Source: Arthrobacter sp. zg-Y238
GTDB taxonomy: Bacteria > Actinomycetota > Actinomycetes > Actinomycetales > Micrococcaceae
Length of the DNA: 64,000 nt
Direction: 5' to 3'
NCBI RefSeq assembly: GCF_024385525.1
Contig: NZ_JANFLU010000011.1
Span: 248,001-312,000, forward strand
In this document: piece by piece, positions 1-7,857 of the stretch
Position numbering within the stretch: position 1 is the stretch's first letter
Layout of the letters: the number at the start of each line of letters is the position of its first letter
The notes under the pieces: generated by a model
What the model saw: the letters and a program-made list of their open reading frames with translations, nothing else
The model's database searches: none
What the model was told of the DNA's origin: nothing
Made by a program: the position numbers and the translations under genes

Positions 1-951
1 TCCGGAAATGCGATCTTCGAGTATTACTGCGGAAAGTACATCGGCAAATTCTTCGGCGTTTTTGCGCCCTTGTTCTTCTTCTGCCTGTTCGCAGTCATGC
101 TCTCCGGAGCCGGTGCCGCGCTCAACGAGCACTTGGGCTGGAACAGTCAGGTGGGAATCCTTGCGATGGCAGTGGGAGTGCTGCTGACGGTGATGATGGG
201 GCTCGATGGCTTGGTGGGTATTGTGTCCAAACTCGGTCCCGTCATCGTCGTCCTGTGCCTCGTCGTCGGCATCATCGGTATCGCCAGGAGCCCGCAGGGC
301 ATCGCGGCATCAGCGGATACCCTCCCCACCATCGACGTTCTGCAGGCGGCCCCGAACTGGGCCGTGTCGGGATTCAACTACCCGGGACTGGGGATCCTGA
401 TGCTGGTCCCGTTCCTTGCAAGCCTGAGCACACGAGTCCGCAATGACAGGGAAGCCGTCACCGCCGGATTGGCCGGAGCCATGACGTTTGTGGCGGCGGT
501 TGCCGTGGTGGCTTTCGGGCTGCTGGCCAACATCGGTGACGTGTATGACAAGCAGATCCCCATGCTGTGGATTGCCAACCAGATTTTCTCCGGCGCGGGC
601 AGCATCTTCTCGGTGGTCCTCTTCGCAGGCATTTACACCACCGCCGTTCCGCTGCTGTGGACGGCGATCAACCGGATCGAGACAAACGACAGGAGCAACC
701 GGGCACAGATGTTCGCCCTCATTGCCACGGTGGCTGCGGTGCTGTTGGCGCAGGTGCCGTTCGCGGAACTCGTCAACGTCCTGTACCCGGTTGCCGGTTA
801 CCTGGCACTGGTTCTGGTGGGGTGCATTGTCATCCGGCAGATCCGAAACATCCGGGCCCGGAAGCGGGGGACCGACGTCTACGCCGTTGCGTTCGAGCGG
901 TTACCTGAGGAGAAGGCAGCTACTGCGCCCCAAGACGTCCAGGCCGGGTAG
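1..951 (+). CDS. YkvI-like integral membrane transporter, 5' end outside the window
   Basis: The reading frame is open from the first base, so the gene is cut by the window edge. A TTG at 70 is an internal codon rather than the start, because coding continues upstream with typical membrane-protein residues (FEYYCGKYIGKFF). About 317 residues are visible, with roughly eight hydrophobic segments, then a basic cytoplasmic tail after residue 275. The FEYYCGK motif and overall pattern resemble the YkvI family, which belongs to the APC-type permease superfamily and has no firmly known substrate. A GC-rich hairpin follows the stop. Membrane location is secure; the family call is from recall of motifs and the substrate is unknown. 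Confidence 0.7.
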   Translation, partial: SGNAIFEYYCGKYIGKFFGVFAPLFFFCLFAVMLSGAGAALNEHLGWNSQVGILAMAVGVLLTVMMGLDGLVGIVSKLGPVIVVLCLVVGIIGIARSPQGIAASADTLPTIDVLQAAPNWAVSGFNYPGLGILMLVPFLASLSTRVRNDREAVTAGLAGAMTFVAAVAVVAFGLLANIGDVYDKQIPMLWIANQIFSGAGSIFSVVLFAGIYTTAVPLLWTAINRIETNDRSNRAQMFALIATVAAVLLAQVPFAELVNVLYPVAGYLALVLVGCIVIRQIRNIRARKRGTDVYAVAFERLPEEKAATAPQDVQAG

Positions 952-987
952 CCCGGCGACCACAGGCGGCCACAGGCGACCACAGCC

Positions 988-1013
988 GGCCCCGGCAGCC
1001 CCACTCCGGGGCC
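988..1013 (+). terminator. GC-rich hairpin after the YkvI-like gene
   Basis: A perfect 8-bp stem (GGCCCCGG pairing with CCGGGGCC) with a 10-nt loop lies 36 bp after the stop at 951. It has no T-run, as is common for actinobacterial terminators, so termination is inferred from position and stem stability. Confidence 0.4.
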
Positions 1014-1109
1014 AAGCCGCAGTTTGCGATAAAGTCAGGGGCAGTCTCTTCACACAAATTGGACATAAGCAGGCACGAAAAAGACGTGTGAAACAACGAT
1101 GGGGGTTTC

Positions 1110-1604
1110 ATGACAACGCGATTCGGGAAGTCCGCCGGTGAACGGGCCACCTCAAAAGCAGTCGTCGCCGCCCTACAGCTGGGCGAGCACGTCACGTTCG
1201 ATGAACTGCTGGCCGCCGTGACCAAGACGCACGGAAAACCCATTGAACTGCGCGACATCGACTCCGCCGTGATTCCTTCCGTCACCGGTCTCTGGATCGA
1301 GAAGGACACGAAGTCGATCATCCTGCTGCCCTCCGGCGACAACCGGCTGCACCGCACCCACGCCGCCTGCCACGAGTTCGGACACATCCTCCTGCGCCAC
1401 CAAGGATGCGGCGGAGTGGAAACGGCCATGCCGTCCCTGTTCCAGCACGTCGGCAGCCGCCAGGGAATCCGCCGGATGCTGGCGCGGTCCCTGGCTTGGA
1501 ACGAAACCGAACGCGCCGCCGAGCAGGTGGCCTACCTCCTTTCGCTGGCCCTGCTGCCTCGGGAACGCGACAGCTCCAGCACCTTTGAACGGACCTTCCT
1601 GTGA
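1110..1604 (+). CDS. ImmA/IrrE-family metallo-endopeptidase
   Basis: A 164-residue protein with the zinc-protease motif HEFGH at residues 88-92, the hallmark of ImmA/IrrE (DUF955) peptidases. ImmA cleaves the repressor of ICEBs1, and IrrE cleaves the DdrO repressor in Deinococcus. A typical partner is therefore an XRE-type DNA-binding protein, and one is encoded three genes downstream (3146-3577). The stop overlaps the GTG start of the next gene by 4 bp, so the two are translationally coupled. No signal peptide or membrane segment is visible, so it should be cytoplasmic. No phage or ICE genes are nearby, which suggests a chromosomal signalling cassette. Family call is firm; the substrate is inferred. 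Confidence 0.85.
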   Translation: MTTRFGKSAGERATSKAVVAALQLGEHVTFDELLAAVTKTHGKPIELRDIDSAVIPSVTGLWIEKDTKSIILLPSGDNRLHRTHAACHEFGHILLRHQGCGGVETAMPSLFQHVGSRQGIRRMLARSLAWNETERAAEQVAYLLSLALLPRERDSSSTFERTFL

Positions 1605-2605
1605 TCACCCTGCAGATGATGCCGGCCGCCGCCCTCTGGACGCTGGTGATCATCCGGCTGGTGGGTCTGCGCTTCGGCTGGAAGCTTGGCATCCTGCCCG
1701 GCATGGCTGCGGTGGCCATCGGCGCCACCCTGAACATTGACCAGGTCTACCTGTACGTCGATTCCCTGCTGGGGGAGCGGAACCTGCTCAACCTGATCGT
1801 CCACCTGCTCATGGGTGCCGGAATGACGGAACTGTGCCGCCTGCTGCTCAAGGCCACCGGCAGAACGGACGACGACGGCGGGCGGCATGTGAAGGCACTG
1901 ATCGGCATGGGTGTTGTCCTGGCCGTCATTCAGACGACCCTGCTGCTGGTGTCCGATACCCCTGGCTCCGCCACCAACTTCACCGACACCTTCGCCTCCA
2001 TCCCCACGATTGCAGCGTACCAGGCGAGCTTCTTTGCCTGGATCGGCGTGGTGCTCGGCTATACCGGCGTCGAATGCCTGCGCCGGGACAAGAGCGGGGA
2101 ATCCCGGGAGTTCGGCGTCGGCCTGAGCATCCTCAGCGCCGGGTGCCTGGCCGGAGTCGGCGCCGTGTCCGTGAAAATGCTGCTCATCGGTCTGGAATTC
2201 GCCGGCGTGCAGGCGTCCTTCGGCCTCTACATCGGCTACCGCATCCTTATGGCGCTGACCATGTTCGGCTTCGCGGTCGGGTTCGCGGTGCCGTCCTACG
2301 CCCGCCTCAAAACCGCCGCCGCCGACCGCCGTCGTCGTGCCGAGGATCTGGACGCCCTGCGGCCGATCGTGCGCCGCCTGATGAAGACCTGCGAAGGCAC
2401 GCGGGCCCTGGAAGCGGCCAACGTATCCCTCAACGCCCGCACCTCCAAGACCCAGCTCTACCGCTGGTTCATCTTCATCGGCGACATCCGGGTCCTGGAA
2501 CCCGGGCTGCTGTCGCCGGAGGAGACCCGCATCATTGACGAGATAGGCACAAGAATTGAAGACAAGGGAACACCCGCCCGCCGCGCAGCTATCCTCGGCG
2601 GCTAG
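1601..2605 (+). CDS. DUF6545 / MAB_1171c-like polytopic membrane protein
   Basis: A 334-residue protein beginning with GTG inside the GTGA overlap with the ImmA gene. The first ~230 residues hold about seven or eight hydrophobic segments. The remaining ~100 residues are a charged cytoplasmic domain containing LYRWFIFIGDIRVLEP, which resembles the L-Y-R-x-x-I-x-I-x-D signature of actinobacterial MAB_1171c-type proteins (DUF6545). These are annotated as putative transporters but no transport activity is established. Its place between a repressor-cleaving type of protease and a regulator suggests a membrane sensor or signal transducer, which is inference. Its last 50 bp overlap the next gene. 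Confidence 0.65.
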   Translation: MITLQMMPAAALWTLVIIRLVGLRFGWKLGILPGMAAVAIGATLNIDQVYLYVDSLLGERNLLNLIVHLLMGAGMTELCRLLLKATGRTDDDGGRHVKALIGMGVVLAVIQTTLLLVSDTPGSATNFTDTFASIPTIAAYQASFFAWIGVVLGYTGVECLRRDKSGESREFGVGLSILSAGCLAGVGAVSVKMLLIGLEFAGVQASFGLYIGYRILMALTMFGFAVGFAVPSYARLKTAAADRRRRAEDLDALRPIVRRLMKTCEGTRALEAANVSLNARTSKTQLYRWFIFIGDIRVLEPGLLSPEETRIIDEIGTRIEDKGTPARRAAILGG

Positions 2606-3140
2606 CTGGTACTCCAAAATCCTGCCGCCGGCCCTGGTGCTGGCGGTCCTCATCATTGCTGCGGGGATCGAGGCGGGGCTGGGACCGGTGGGCGTGCTCC
2701 TGCTCCTGGCCGGCGTCGTCGTGGTGCCCGGGGCGATCTACAAGGGCACCAAGGGACTGTTCCGACGCCGCGGGATCCCTGACCGCTGGCGGGCCGCCCT
2801 GGTGGCTGCCCTGATGCTGGCCGGCGCAGTCGTCTGCTACCTCCTGCCCGTGGCCTCCCCGGTGCCGGAAACGGTGACCGGGCTGCTGCTCGGCAACCTG
2901 GGCCTCGTCTTCTTCCGGCGCTGGCTCAACGTTTCGGCGCACGTGTCCGTCCTGACCTTCGGCGTGCTCTGGGTAATCGCGACATACGGGGCGGGCTGGG
3001 CGTGGCTGTTGATACTATCGCCGTTGATGATCTTCAGCCGGGTGTCCCTCGGCGAACATACCCTGAGGGAAGCGCTGTCCGGCGCGGCCCTGGGACTGGC
3101 CACCTTCTGCTGTTTCCTCGCAGTTATGACATGGAGCTGA
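2556..3140 (+). CDS. PAP2-superfamily-like membrane protein
   Basis: A 194-residue protein with five or six hydrophobic segments. SRVSLGEHTLREALSG at residues 161-176 matches the third phosphatase signature (SR-x5-H-x3-D/E). NVSAHV at 125-130 sits where the PSGH motif is expected but lacks its Pro and Gly, and the first K-x6-RP motif is not clear. It may therefore be a degenerate lipid phosphatase or a non-catalytic relative. The TTG start at 2556 lies inside the preceding gene (50-bp overlap); a later start is possible because no strong ribosome binding site decides it. It is the third gene of the ImmA cassette. Confidence 0.6.
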   Translation: MKTREHPPAAQLSSAASWYSKILPPALVLAVLIIAAGIEAGLGPVGVLLLLAGVVVVPGAIYKGTKGLFRRRGIPDRWRAALVAALMLAGAVVCYLLPVASPVPETVTGLLLGNLGLVFFRRWLNVSAHVSVLTFGVLWVIATYGAGWAWLLILSPLMIFSRVSLGEHTLREALSGAALGLATFCCFLAVMTWS

Positions 3141-3145
3141 ACTAC

Positions 3146-3577
3146 GTGAATGATTTTGATCTTCCCCCGGAGCGTGCTGCGGGCATCCGACGAGCCGAAA
3201 CGCTTGCCCGGAAGATCAATCTCCTGCTGGACGTCATCATGTCCGACTCCGGCAAGCCCTTTGACTACCCGACAATTAGGGACGCCGCGCAGAAAGCCGG
3301 CTACTACCTCTCGCGCACCCGGTGGTCGCTGCTGAAATCCGGCAAGGAGCAGGTGGTTCCGGAGGAAGCCCTGCGCGCCATTGCCGCCGTCTTCGACGTC
3401 GACCCCGACTATCTGCTGCAGGAAGACGGAAACCTGCCTGAGCGGGTCGAGGCCGAGCTGGAGCTGCTCCGCAGCCTGCGCCGTGCCGAGGTGCGGAACT
3501 TTGCGGCCAGGGCACTGGGTCCGGTGGATCCGGAGGCCTTGAAGGCGATCGCGAAAATCCTGGACGAGGATCACTAG
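3146..3577 (+). CDS. EspR-like helix-turn-helix regulator
   Basis: A 143-residue protein. I chose the GTG at 3146 because GGAG lies 9 bp upstream; an in-frame ATG at 3131 is the alternative, and the frame extends further upstream without support. An XRE-type HTH spans about residues 40-90 (PTIRDAAQKAGYYLSRTRWSLLKSGKEQ...ALRAIAAVFDVDPDYL). A C-terminal helical part carries a repeated LRR...VRNFAARALG...EALKAIAKIL pattern. This layout resembles mycobacterial EspR, a nucleoid-associated activator with an HTH and a C-terminal dimerisation domain. As the last gene of the cassette it is the best candidate substrate for the ImmA-like protease and may bind the palindrome at 3671-3690. Both roles are inferred. 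Confidence 0.7.
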   Translation: MNDFDLPPERAAGIRRAETLARKINLLLDVIMSDSGKPFDYPTIRDAAQKAGYYLSRTRWSLLKSGKEQVVPEEALRAIAAVFDVDPDYLLQEDGNLPERVEAELELLRSLRRAEVRNFAARALGPVDPEALKAIAKILDEDH

Positions 3578-3670
3578 CCCTCCGCCTCCCGTCCCGGGGC
3601 CTTCTGCGGCCTGCGCGACGTCGAGTAAAACTTTGACCCGGACACCGAGCGGTGGTAGCGTCTCACCCAT

Positions 3671-3690
3671 GTCTCACACATGTGTGAGAC
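3671..3690. promoter_or_regulatory. Perfect 20-bp palindrome, probable operator
   Basis: GTCTCACACATGTGTGAGAC is a perfect two-fold palindrome, 93 bp past the stop of the EspR-like regulator and just upstream of a TTGAAA hexamer. A partial direct copy of one arm (GTCTCACCCAT) ends immediately upstream. Perfect dyads of this size are typical binding sites for dimeric regulators. The binder may be the adjacent HTH protein or a lactate-responsive regulator of lldD; the sequence does not decide. Confidence 0.6.
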
Positions 3691-3886
3691 GAGTTTGAAA
3701 AGTTCATAAACGGCGGACAGAGCGATCCTGAGCCCGATGGGGAATCTTCGTGTATTTGTGGCTGGGGGGTCACTGCCGAAGTCTCCACCTCGAAGGCCTA
3801 CAGGCCTCCGTTCCCGTTTGTCGGCGCGTTTCGGCGCGCTGTATCTGTAGCATCCGCTGCCTGTGGGGGGTCGGTGGAAGGCTGCA

Positions 3887-3921
3887 AGCGAAGCCAGCGG
3901 ATATCCTCCGCTGGCTTCGCT
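3887..3921 (+). terminator. Strong intrinsic terminator hairpin
   Basis: A 15-bp perfect stem (3887-3901 with 3907-3921) and a 5-nt loop, followed by GTTTAA, lie about 105 bp before lldD. It would end a transcript coming from the upstream cassette or from a small RNA in this gap, which implies that lldD has its own promoter. Confidence 0.75.
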
Positions 3922-4025
3922 GTTTAACGAAAAGGCATTGAGGCTGCGCGTAACGATCGGTCAACTCCTGCTCCATGGCGGTTCCGCCGTCTTAGACTGG
4001 CGCCAAGCCGAGTCAGAAAGCAGCC

Positions 4026-5234
4026 ATGAAGCGCCGAATTCCCCAGTACTCCGAACTCCGCGATCTCGTCCAGTTCAAGTCCCTCGACCTGGACCGCCGC
4101 CGTGCCCGCCTGGCCAAGGCCACCAACATCTGGGAACTGAGGGACATCGCGAAGCGGCGGATCCCGGCCGCAGCCTTCGACTACGTGGACGGCGGCTCAT
4201 TCGGGGAGCACGCGCTCCAGCGCAACCGCGAGGCCTTCAACAACATCGAATTCGTGCCGCACGTGCTGCGCGATGTGACCAGCGTGGACCTGAGCACCAA
4301 GATCGCCGGCACCGAGTCGGCCCTGCCCGTCGGCATCGGACCCACCGGGCTGACAAGGCTGATGCACACCGAAGGGGAGGTGGGCGGCGCGCAGGCCGCG
4401 GCCGCCTTCGGGGTGCCCTTCTCGCTCTCCACGATGGGCACCGCCTCCATCGAGGAACTGGCCGCAACGGTGCCCGACGCCGCCAAATGGTTCCAGCTCT
4501 ACCTCTGGAAAGACCGCGAACGTTCGCGTGAACTGGTGCAGCGGGCCGCGGCGGCGGGGTACGGCGCGCTGATCGTCACGGTGGACACCCCGGTGGCCGG
4601 CGCCAGGCTCCGCGACACCCGCAACGGCATGACGATGCCGCCCACCCTGACCGCCAAAACCATTCTGGACGCCTCCTACCGGCCCGAGTGGTGGTTCAAC
4701 TTCCTCACCACCAAACCGCTGGGCTTCGCCAACTTCGAGGGTGAACGGGTCTCCCTGGCCGAAACCGTGAACACCATGTTCGAACCCTCGCTGAACCTCG
4801 CCGACTTGGACTGGCTGCGCGAGACCTGGCCGGGCAAGCTCATCGTCAAGGGCATCCAAACGCCCGACGACGCCGTCGAGGTCCTGGCCCGCGGTGCGGA
4901 CGCCCTGGTGGTCTCCAACCACGGCGGAAGACAGCTGGACCGTGCCCCCGTGCCGCTGCGGATCCTGCCGTCCATCCGGGCCGCCGTCGGACCCGAAGCG
5001 GAGATCATCCTGGACTCGGGCATCATGTCCGGCGGCGATATCGTGGCGGCGCTTGCTGCCGGCGCGGACTTCACGCTGATCGGCCGGGCCTACCTGTACG
5101 GGCTGATGGCCGGCGGCCGGCAGGGCGCCGAACGCACCCTGGAGCTGCTGCGGACCGAAATGACCCTGGTGATGCAGCTGCTCGGCGTCACGAGCGTGGC
5201 CGAGCTGCGTCCGGAGCATATCCGCAGCGTGTGA
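4026..5234 (+). CDS. lldD: FMN-dependent alpha-hydroxy-acid (L-lactate) dehydrogenase
   Basis: A 402-residue TIM-barrel flavoenzyme. The signature SNHGGRQLD at 297-305 contains the catalytic His (299) and Arg (302). FQLYLWKDR, TVDTPVAGARLRD and the FMN phosphate-binding IILDSGIMSGGDI follow the family order. The length fits L-lactate dehydrogenase (LldD), which oxidises lactate to pyruvate and passes electrons to the quinone pool at the membrane. Glycolate, mandelate or other hydroxy acids cannot be excluded from sequence alone. It is monocistronic, flanked by a terminator upstream and a convergent MFS gene downstream; no lactate permease is beside it. Confidence 0.85.
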   Translation: MKRRIPQYSELRDLVQFKSLDLDRRRARLAKATNIWELRDIAKRRIPAAAFDYVDGGSFGEHALQRNREAFNNIEFVPHVLRDVTSVDLSTKIAGTESALPVGIGPTGLTRLMHTEGEVGGAQAAAAFGVPFSLSTMGTASIEELAATVPDAAKWFQLYLWKDRERSRELVQRAAAAGYGALIVTVDTPVAGARLRDTRNGMTMPPTLTAKTILDASYRPEWWFNFLTTKPLGFANFEGERVSLAETVNTMFEPSLNLADLDWLRETWPGKLIVKGIQTPDDAVEVLARGADALVVSNHGGRQLDRAPVPLRILPSIRAAVGPEAEIILDSGIMSGGDIVAALAAGADFTLIGRAYLYGLMAGGRQGAERTLELLRTEMTLVMQLLGVTSVAELRPEHIRSV

Positions 5235-5289
5235 CCCGCAGGGCTCGCTCGCCGCCGGGAATTGCAATCCGCGGGCGCCGGTCCACCGG

Positions 5290-6555
5290 TCAGGACGCGG
5301 CGTCGGAGGGGGCAGCCCGGAGTCCGTCGTCTTCCGGCGTGTGGTGGTTTCGGGTGCGGGCAATGGCCCCGGCAGCGCTGACGCCGCACGCCCCTGCGGC
5401 AACGGCAAAGGCCAGCCCGAAATCGGACGCTTCGATGAGGGCACCGGTCAGCGCTGCCCCGGCGGCCTGCCCCAGAATGAGGCTGATGAAGAGGGCCGAC
5501 GTGCCGGCTGCACTACTGCTCGCCGTGGCGGTGGCCCAGATGATGAGGACCGACGTCGCGGCGGTGTAGGCCAGTCCGAACAGTGCAGCCGCGGCGAAGG
5601 AGATTCCGGTACTTCCCGGTGCGAGGGCCATACCCGCCGTGGCCGCTGCGGTGGCCAGTACCGTGACCGGCCAGGTGAGGCGGATCGAGTGCCGGGCCAG
5701 CCAGGGGGCGGTCAGCACTGCGGCCGCGCCGCCGACGCCAAGGGCAATCCAGGCTCCGGCGGACAGCGCGACGGGCATGCCGCCCTGATCCTCGAGCAGG
5801 GTGCGTCCGTACACCCAGACCGCGGCGCAGCCGATGCCGTAAATGAACGCCGCAGTGAGCGGCCATTTCAACGCGCCCAGACCGAGCCCCCGCTGCTGGC
5901 TTCCGCCGCGCTGCCGCTGCCCGGCGTCGTCGTTCCCGTTTGCACCTTCTGCATCGTCTTGAAGACCCGCATTCCCGCGGTCCCGCGAGACGTCCCCAAG
6001 CAGCACCCCGATCATCCCCGCCACTGCGATCACCGCGATCAGCACCCACGCCAGCCGCCATGCGGGCCCCAGCAGCAGTGCGAGCAGCCCGGCTGCGACC
6101 ACGCCGAAGCCGGTTCCGGAGTTCACCACCGACTGTCGCTTCGCCGCGGAGAACGGCTTCGTGTTGCGCTGCACCAGTTCCACCAGGGCAGGGGAGGCGA
6201 ACCCGGCACCCATCCCGGCCAGCAGCACGGCCGCGGCAAAGAACCCCGTGGACGAAGCCGCCGCGATACCGGCCGAACCGAGTGCCGCCGTCGACCCCGC
6301 CAGAATGGTCATCAGCCGCGGATGCCGCGGCGCGTACGCGAACCCCAGCCCGGCGGAGACGCAGTAGATCACCGAGGCGCCGGAGGAGAGCAGCCCGCCG
6401 ACGGCAGGGGTCAGTTCGAAGGAGGCGGAGAAGGCCGGCAGGAACAGGCCGTAGCCCAGCCGTGCCAGTCCGTAGGTCGCGGCGATAAGTGTCACCGCGG
6501 CGACCGCGAAGAGCGGGCCGGCGGTCGGAACAGAAGGCTGTAACGGTCGTTTCAT
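5290..6555 (-). CDS. MFS transporter, probable TetR-controlled exporter
   Basis: About 421 residues from the ATG at 6555; a 16-residue upstream extension would run into the divergent promoter and is rejected. There are about 12 hydrophobic segments in two halves, joined by a long hydrophilic, Gly/Asn/Gln/Arg-rich central loop (around residues 190-230). The pattern is that of major facilitator proteins such as drug or metabolite efflux pumps. It is transcribed divergently from a TetR-family gene with only 26 bp between starts, so the TetR protein very likely represses it. The substrate is unknown. Confidence 0.8.
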   Translation of the reverse strand: MKRPLQPSVPTAGPLFAVAAVTLIAATYGLARLGYGLFLPAFSASFELTPAVGGLLSSGASVIYCVSAGLGFAYAPRHPRLMTILAGSTAALGSAGIAAASSTGFFAAAVLLAGMGAGFASPALVELVQRNTKPFSAAKRQSVVNSGTGFGVVAAGLLALLLGPAWRLAWVLIAVIAVAGMIGVLLGDVSRDRGNAGLQDDAEGANGNDDAGQRQRGGSQQRGLGLGALKWPLTAAFIYGIGCAAVWVYGRTLLEDQGGMPVALSAGAWIALGVGGAAAVLTAPWLARHSIRLTWPVTVLATAAATAGMALAPGSTGISFAAAALFGLAYTAATSVLIIWATATASSSAAGTSALFISLILGQAAGAALTGALIEASDFGLAFAVAAGACGVSAAGAIARTRNHHTPEDDGLRAAPSDAAS

Positions 6556-6558
6556 TGA

Positions 6559-6568
6559 AACGTACGTT
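6559..6568. promoter_or_regulatory. Palindrome in the MFS/TetR divergent gap, likely TetR operator
   Basis: AACGTACGTT is a perfect 10-bp palindrome centred in the 26 bp between the two start codons. A TetR dimer bound here would cover both starts or promoters and control both genes, the usual autoregulatory arrangement. Confidence 0.6.
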
Positions 6569-6581
6569 ATATGCTGTGCGC

Positions 6582-7172
6582 ATGGTTGGACAACCCAGTG
6601 CACGAAACCGGCTGCTCGACGCCGCCGAGGAACTCGCCTTCACGCAGGGTGTCGCGGCGACGCCCGTGGACCGGATCCTGCAGCGCGCCAACGTTGCCCC
6701 GGCGACGCTGTACGCGCATTTCGGCAACAAGGAGGGCCTAATCGCGGAGGCCCTGCGCCGCCGGCTGCAGAACTGGGACGCGGCCTGGCAGCGGGAAATC
6801 GACGCCGCCGCCACGGACCGGGACCGGCTCCTGGCGGTCTTTCCCGCCCTCACGAGCTACCGGTCCGGCACGTCTGCCGCGCGCTGGTGTGCCGCGCTCG
6901 GCGTCGCGGCCGAAACCGTCGACCCGGGCCAGCAGCTCGCCGAAACCCTGTCGCAGGATACGCAGCTGCTCACCGACCGCTTCCGCGAACTGGCTGTCCC
7001 CGTTGTCGGCGCGGACGACGCCGACGCGCTGGCGGCCCACCTGCTGCTGATCTTCACCGGCGTACTGGGCATGCTGCTCCGCGGTTCCTCGCCGGAAGAA
7101 GCGGCGGCCACTGGCCGTGCCACCGCCGGGTTCGTTATCGACGGGTTCGGCTCGTCCCGCTCGGCCGGGTAG
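6582..7172 (+). CDS. TetR/AcrR-family transcriptional regulator
   Basis: 196 residues from the ATG at 6582; upstream in-frame codons overlap the divergent MFS gene and are rejected. The N-terminal HTH is clear: RNRLLDAAEELAFTQGV followed by TPVDRILQRANVAPATLYAHFGNKEGLIAEAL (about residues 7-55). The C-terminal ligand-binding domain is helical and not assignable to a ligand. It most likely represses itself and the divergent MFS gene through the palindrome between them. The gene has little or no leader, so translation may be leaderless. Confidence 0.85.
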   Translation: MVGQPSARNRLLDAAEELAFTQGVAATPVDRILQRANVAPATLYAHFGNKEGLIAEALRRRLQNWDAAWQREIDAAATDRDRLLAVFPALTSYRSGTSAARWCAALGVAAETVDPGQQLAETLSQDTQLLTDRFRELAVPVVGADDADALAAHLLLIFTGVLGMLLRGSSPEEAAATGRATAGFVIDGFGSSRSAG

Positions 7173-7268
7173 TTCCGGACGACGACGGCGGCGGCCGTTT
7201 GCGGGTCGGGGTGGGCATGTGAGCGGCGTGTCGGCGGAAGGTGTCTTGGTTCCATCAGAGAATGAGGC

Positions 7269-7808
7269 ATGGATCTCATGACCTCCGCGGCGGCCGCTGC
7301 TGCTCTTGCCAGCGCCGTCGCTGCCTTCTTCAGCTGGATGGTGGCACACAATTCAATGCTGGCCGAGCGCCGCCGCTATGCGGCAAGCCTGCAAGCAGAC
7401 CTAACAACGGGGGAAGTTGCAGCCGCCCGTAACGTTATTGGGAGCTGGCTATATGGGCCGCACGTAAGACACTCCCAAATTGAGGAAAGCGAACTGATCC
7501 AGTCTTACTACACGGTCGCATGGGCTATAGAACGTCTTGCGGCCGGACGGAGTGCTCTCGGTGTGTTGCGCTTTTCCGATCGGCGCACAATCGCGACTTT
7601 CGACAAGAGAATTAAGTGGCATGTCCAAGAGCAAGCCAGAAATCTAAAGATTCTTGCTCAACATATCAAGATGGACAATGGGGATCTCCTTCAATCCTTG
7701 AACGCGCTCAAGGAAGAAATCCCTGATCTCGATACGAGTGCTTCGAGTCACTCCTTCATATGCGATGCGCCGGACTGCCGTCGAACTAATCCGATCCCGG
7801 AAGCATGA
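7269..7808 (+). CDS. Hypothetical membrane-anchored protein
   Basis: 179 residues with one N-terminal hydrophobic segment (about 5-27) and a charged, mostly helical remainder. No catalytic motif is recognisable; a Cys pair near the C-terminus (CDAPDCRR) could bind a metal. Its codons are clearly less GC-biased than those of its neighbours (many AAA, ATT, CTT, GAT), suggesting a recently acquired orphan gene. The topology (short outside or membrane part, long cytoplasmic helix) resembles small signalling or DUF4760-like proteins, but I do not assign a family. Confidence 0.6.
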   Translation: MDLMTSAAAAAALASAVAAFFSWMVAHNSMLAERRRYAASLQADLTTGEVAAARNVIGSWLYGPHVRHSQIEESELIQSYYTVAWAIERLAAGRSALGVLRFSDRRTIATFDKRIKWHVQEQARNLKILAQHIKMDNGDLLQSLNALKEEIPDLDTSASSHSFICDAPDCRRTNPIPEA

Positions 7809-7857
7809 AGCATGTGACGAAAGGTCTGCGTTCTAAAGGGCGTGACCGCTTTCGTCC

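Larger units (their letters stand above)
3578..4025 (+). other. 448-bp intergenic region, possible small RNA
   Basis: No credible protein gene fits here. The region holds a perfect 20-bp palindrome (3671-3690), a TTGAAA at 3695-3700, two GGGGGG runs (about 3770 and 3870), a TCCACC/GGTGGA pair able to form a long-range stem, a small CGCG...CGCG hairpin near 3820-3840, and a 15-bp terminator stem at 3887-3921. This looks like an independently transcribed small RNA or a long leader that ends before lldD. No known RNA family was recognised. Confidence 0.3.

Noticed and set aside
1110-3577. Prophage or ICE fragment, because of the ImmA/IrrE protease
   Set aside because: No integrase, excisionase, conjugation or phage structural genes are nearby, and codon use matches the chromosome.
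3740-3930. 6C RNA, because two C6 runs occur on the minus strand
   Set aside because: The runs are about 100 nt apart and not in paired hairpin loops as the 6C motif needs; the terminator is oriented for the plus strand.
5341-6543. A 400-codon plus-strand frame
   Set aside because: It is the antisense shadow of the MFS gene at 5290-6555, with a low-complexity, Gly/Arg-rich translation.
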